Below are positions 59,718-64,000 of a stretch of DNA of 64,000 bases, one piece after another. A program made the translations under genes and the position numbers. Each line of letters opens with the position of its first letter. Positions within the stretch are counted from its first letter, which is position 1. Source of the stretch: Sacculina carcini (lineage: Eukaryota > Arthropoda > Thecostraca > Sacculinidae). A model generated the notes under the pieces. The model was not told where the DNA came from. It was given only the letters and a program-made list of their open reading frames with translations, and made no database searches. The stretch spans positions 427,501-491,500 of the forward strand of contig OU696572.1 of the NCBI GenBank assembly GCA_916048095.2, given 5' to 3'.

Positions 59718-62562
59718 ATGTGGCCCGGGGCTGCTGGCACGTTGTACGGAGGCGTGGATTTCTCACTACCTGGCAATGGCGGTCCAGAATGTCGTGATTT
59801 CCTGCCGCCTGTGCAGCGCGCCTCTGAAACGCTCGTGCTGGTGGCCTTCAGCGTCGGCTACTTGTTGTGGGGTTTCAGTAGACTCACTCCGCCCGACAGC
59901 AAAACATACATTCGGTGCTCAAATTCTCCTCCGCTCTTTCTCTAATTCTCCTTCGCTCTTTGTCTTGTTTCTTGCTATGTCGGCGCTACGAAGCGATCAT
60001 CTCACATCGCTTGAGCCTAAAATTGAGAATAGGATTAAGCTTGAGCCTAGGATTGAGCTTATATTTGGCCGAGTCTGCCGTAACGCTCTTTGCTCGCTTA
60101 TAACTCTGGAACTGACAATTAACCTGATTCAATTTGGTGACATATGAGAGTCATTGAGACAGTTATTTCACGTGAGTTTGCAGCAAGGATCGCGGTGGCA
60201 GACGCTGTCTGCTAGTTCTTCTATCGCTGGTGTTCGGCGCCGAAATTGCCTACAAGTTTGCCACGAGACAGCTCATCTACCTGCTCAACCCGTGTCACGT
60301 GATCACCATGCTCCAGGTGCGAATGCCGTCTCGTGCCTGCCTCTGTCAGTATCCTCTGACTGGACAGGCATCTTCGGTATATTTGTATTAATAGCTTGTT
60401 CTGTAACAGCGGTCTTTATAGCAAACAATACACGTGAAATTATTGTAATTTTTCATTTCTGCTATTCAGTTTGAATTTTCAAAGTTCTTGTGTTTATTTG
60501 TGGTCAGATTATTCTGCTTGCGTTGCCGCCCAGTGTTTATTCGACGGTGCTTTTTCGCATACACTTGAGTTTTCTCAACGGCGCCGTCTTGGCCATCGTA
60601 TTCCCGGTGACCAACACTCTACTGGTCGGTGAAAACACGTGCATTTATCGACACACCACTTCCATGCTGTCATGATTTGTGGCTGATTTTTATTCATTAC
60701 AATACTGGCATTGGAACAGAACTGTCTTGCATTCGCGCATCTACTAAATGAAGCATTGTGTGTGTGTGTGTGTATTGTGTATGTATGTTCTCACCGAGTT
60801 GAGTTTACGGGAGATGAGCATGGCTCGAGCTGTCCCGTCTCAATTGCCACATTTGTCCAACAACGACTTAAAGGAACTTATGGTTGAGGCCGCCACAACA
60901 TCATTGCTCAAAGAATTCCATTTGGTAATGCAGCTAAACGGGAAGCCATATTTCCTCAAGTCGCTGCGGCATCGGCATTGTGTGTGTGTATTGTGTGTGT
61001 CTGTCAGTGTATTATGTGTGTGTATGTGTGTGTGTGGTCGCAGTTACCGTGTGAGAGCGAGGTGTACTGGCTACAACACTGCTTAATGCTTGTGGTGCCA
61101 TATTATCTACTGCGACTCGGAGGTAACATCCACTATCTGTCACGTGTTTTGCGCTATTATTATCAGCTGTCTTGGTGTGATATTATTAGTTGTGATCACA
61201 AACTGTTTTTCACATCGGTTGCTTTGTCTTGAATTAGTTGACCTGGTGTGTGTGTGTGTGTATGTGTGTGTGTGTGTGTGTGTGCTTGTGTATGTGTGTG
61301 TAAAATATCAGGTGTGTACAACATTGAGCGTCTGTCAGATATCAGTTGGGCTGTGATGTCGCTCGGCATCCAACTGCTCTACAATTTCATCATTCTACAA
61401 CTGACAGCCATGGTGTGTGTCAGTATGTGTGTCAGTATGTGTGTCAGTGTGTGTGTGTGTGTGTGTGTGTGTCAGTATGTATGTGTGTGTGTGTCAGTAT
61501 GCGTGTCAGTGTGTGTGTCAGTATATATATGTATGTGTGTGGGTGTTACAAGGCGCTACCACCAGTTATAACATACTGCAAAATATTCACTATAATATAT
61601 AAATATGATGTGAAAATGAATAATGAACACATATAGTTATAATTAAGCTGCAATGTTTTAACTGAATGTATATAGCTCGTATTCAGTGGAGGTGCCAGCA
61701 ATTTTCCGATGGGGGCTAAGGAAAAAGTTGAGGGGGCTTGGCGAAACATGAAGAGCTACACTCGAACTCTGACTACATAATATTATAATAAGACATTGGG
61801 GCACACTGATTCAGTCCTCGAACTTGAACCAATCTTCATTTACAGTGGTAATATATTATAATATCCATGATTCTCATTTGGGGGGGTTGAAGCCCCCCTT
61901 GGCGCCGTCACTGCGCGTATTTACCCGTGTGTGTGTGTGTGTGACATACAGATGACGCTGGCCAATTTGAACAGTATATTGTGTCCGGCCATATCCGACC
62001 CGTTTTATGGTCGATCATATCGTATCATGGCGTTCATACATCAATCACTCTTCATCCCACTCTGCTGCAAACTCTACTGCACTCTCGCCAATTTCTTCAT
62101 CACACAGGCACTCTCACACGCTCTTACTCTTTCTTTCTTATTTTCCCTCTCTCTCTCTGTCTCGCTGTTTTTTCTCATTCATTTTCTCATTCTTCCTTTT
62201 CTCTTTCTGTCTATCTCTCACTTGCTTTATTATTTTTTGTTGTAATTTTCACTCTTTCTTCTCCATTTTATCTCGCGGTTTCTCTGTTCTTCTATCTATC
62301 ATTCTCTCTCTCTCTTTCTCACTGCTTCCGCTTGCTCTGTTTATCGTGTATAATAGCGCTCGTGTTTGTCCTGCAGTTTTCTCCGACCGCTGTCAAGCCG
62401 CATCTGTCCACCGACGTGACAGAAGCGACGCACTTGAGACAATCAACGACGCTCTCGTGTCTCGCGTGCGGCCAGACTCTGGTGGCGCAGACTGTCGCCA
62501 CCAACGGCGCCACCAGCTCCACGCCACCACTCCGACAACTACGACAAAACAAGATACAGTGA
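59718..62562 (+). CDS. TMEM164: TMEM164 multi-pass membrane protein (7 exons)
   Basis: Human TMEM164 is reported to be an acyltransferase that puts arachidonate into ether phospholipids. Exons: 59718-59914, 60184-60316, 60508-60624, 61044-61122, 61312-61412, 61952-62107, 62377-62562 (stop TGA). Phases agree and give 322 residues (human about 297). Family blocks are clear: [17 protein letters not shown] near the start, [55 protein letters not shown], and [19 protein letters not shown]. Cys103 (NPCH) and His161 (LQHC) match the residues reported as catalytic in the human protein. Several hydrophobic membrane segments are visible. The donor after exon 6 would be GC (CACAG then gcactc), so exon 7, which has no human counterpart, is less certain. 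Reading on instead gives a Leu/Ser/Phe-rich tail. Confidence 0.92.
61413..61545. repeat. TG/TCAGTATG array at the TMEM164 exon-5 donor
   Basis: GTGTGTGTCAGTATG repeats begin with the donor itself (ATG then gtgtgtgtcag). Several units contain cag followed by ta, so acceptor-like ends recur within a few bases of the donor. Confidence 0.85.
61684..61913. mobile_element. hAT-like MITE in a TMEM164 intron
   Basis: A 230-bp element with ends CAGTGGAGGTGCCAG and, on the complement, CAGTGACGGCGCCAA. The flanks ctcgtatt (61676-61683) and cgcgtatt (61914-61921) match at 7 of 8 positions, as expected for an old hAT target duplication. An internal run of G and C (GGGGGGGTTGAAGCCCCCC) can form a hairpin. 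No ORF. Confidence 0.65.
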
Positions 62563-62607
62563 CGTCACAACAATATACAGTGACGTCACAACAATATACA
62601 GTGACGT
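62552..62607. repeat. 21-bp repeat with TGACGTCA, spanning the TMEM164 stop
   Basis: Three copies of ATACAGTGACGTCAC with ACAAT spacers. The first copy contains the TMEM164 stop codon TGA as the start of TGACGTCA, the palindromic CRE core. A CA-rich array follows. Confidence 0.93.
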
Positions 62608-62635
62608 CACGATCACGTGCATGTAACACAAACAC

Positions 62636-63118
<483 letters not shown>

Positions 63119-63274
63119 TTGGCGTGAGTGAGCTAGTTTGAAGGGGTTTATATGGAGGACAATCATAACATTTTCTAGTTATTTATGCGGGTTTATTTGT
63201 GAATGAGTATGACGTATGTATGACGTATGTGTGACGTGAGTATGACGGTGTATAATCGTCACTGATACTGTTCT

Positions 63275-63280
63275 ATTAAA
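63275..63280 (+). terminator. Candidate TMEM164 poly(A) signal ATTAAA
   Basis: ATTAAA is 713 nt after the stop and is followed by tgttggctttc. No AATAAA was seen nearer. The remaining sequence to the window end (63281-64000) is AT-rich with no supported gene. Confidence 0.4.
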
Positions 63281-64000
63281 TGTTGGCTTTCTAACCATGG
63301 ATGCTATTGTTTCTAGTATTGTTTCTTATCTGTCATATTCCTTGTCATATTATTTGATATATTATCAGTGGTACCAAAGTGTGTGCGTTTTTCGAGTCAA
63401 CCTTACATCAATCATATATGATGAGTTGTGTTATTTTGAGCGGCGTTTTTCTTACATCAATATCGTTCCTCACTTGTACAGTGAACAATTAGTATTTTCC
63501 ATTTGTACCTCGTTGATCAACCACGTGCATTTAAATACCAACAAGTACTTATACAGTCCAGCGTATTGTAATCTATCCAATTTGACAATTATATCTCCAT
63601 GTCTCCATTTCTTTCAGTCAACTACAAGTACATTGTCAACACGTGCACGTGATTTTCAATGCATAAATTGCGATTATCAATTGTTCAGCTTGATATGTGT
63701 TTGTGTGTGTTTTAGCTAGTTGTGTGCGTGTGTGTGTTCGTTTTGTGTTTGTGAATCAGTGAATGATTGTTTCTCGATGGGCTTGTATGTTATTAGTCTC
63801 GTCAATTTTGTGCCATCTTGTGATTCTTGTGCCAATTGGGCTCTCTTTTTATAGAAAAAATGTGTCAAATTTTTCATGTTTCATCGAACAATTATTATTA
63901 TCTATATTGGATCAATTAACATTGAGCATAATGTTTCTTTTGTGGGCCCGTGAAAATTTCCATAATATACATTCGCAATCACATTTGTTACGTCTTGTGT

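Overview
This is a stretch of an animal nuclear genome. The genes are split by many GT-AG introns, use the standard code with TAA, TAG and TGA stops, and are orthologues of animal proteins. Short exons of high coding complexity sit in introns packed with CA/TG microsatellites, large minisatellites, tRNA-derived SINEs and hAT-like MITEs. A CEP290 gene implies a ciliated animal. Nothing here fixes the phylum; an invertebrate is likely. All exon models were built by hand from reading frame, splice dinucleotides and remembered family sequences. No alignment was run.

Layout. (1) 1-32042, plus strand: the middle and 3' part of a CEP290-like centrosome/transition-zone coiled-coil gene, 16 exons, 5' end outside the window. 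About 23 kb of its 32 kb is tandem array inside introns, including about 14.5 kb of one roughly 29-bp unit. (2) 33001-36343, plus: two tandem genes for GTP cyclohydrolase I feedback regulator (GFRP) followed, 125 bp later, by ANKRD39. (3) 37029-44801, minus: a 13-exon CDK12/CDK13 kinase with a long SR-rich N-terminus. (4) 45881-55244, plus: an 11-exon MLLT10/MLLT6 (AF10/AF17) gene with PHD, extended PHD, basic patch and OM-LZ region, divergent from CDK12. (5) 56229-58241, minus: an intronless PGM2-type phosphopentomutase/phosphoglucomutase. (6) 59718-62562, plus: a 7-exon TMEM164, divergent from PGM2. The genes do not form one pathway. CDK12 and AF10 are both transcription-elongation/chromatin factors and share a 1.1-kb divergent promoter region. 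The two GFRPs would act on tetrahydrobiopterin synthesis.

The most interesting signal is how the tandem arrays sit on gene boundaries. Many arrays begin within about 20 nt of a 5' splice site, and several have a repeat unit that contains a copy of the exon end plus the splice donor. In the 29-bp array each unit joins an acceptor-like end to a donor-like start (TATTATTGTCAG then GTATCAGT), which looks like hundreds of candidate recursive-splicing sites. In MLLT10, seven units carry a potential in-frame 15-nt microexon. In CEP290 a 17-bp array is a 2.7-kb, almost AG-free run of TACTAAC branchpoint consensus motifs. Tandem units also span the stop codons of GFRP2 and TMEM164.
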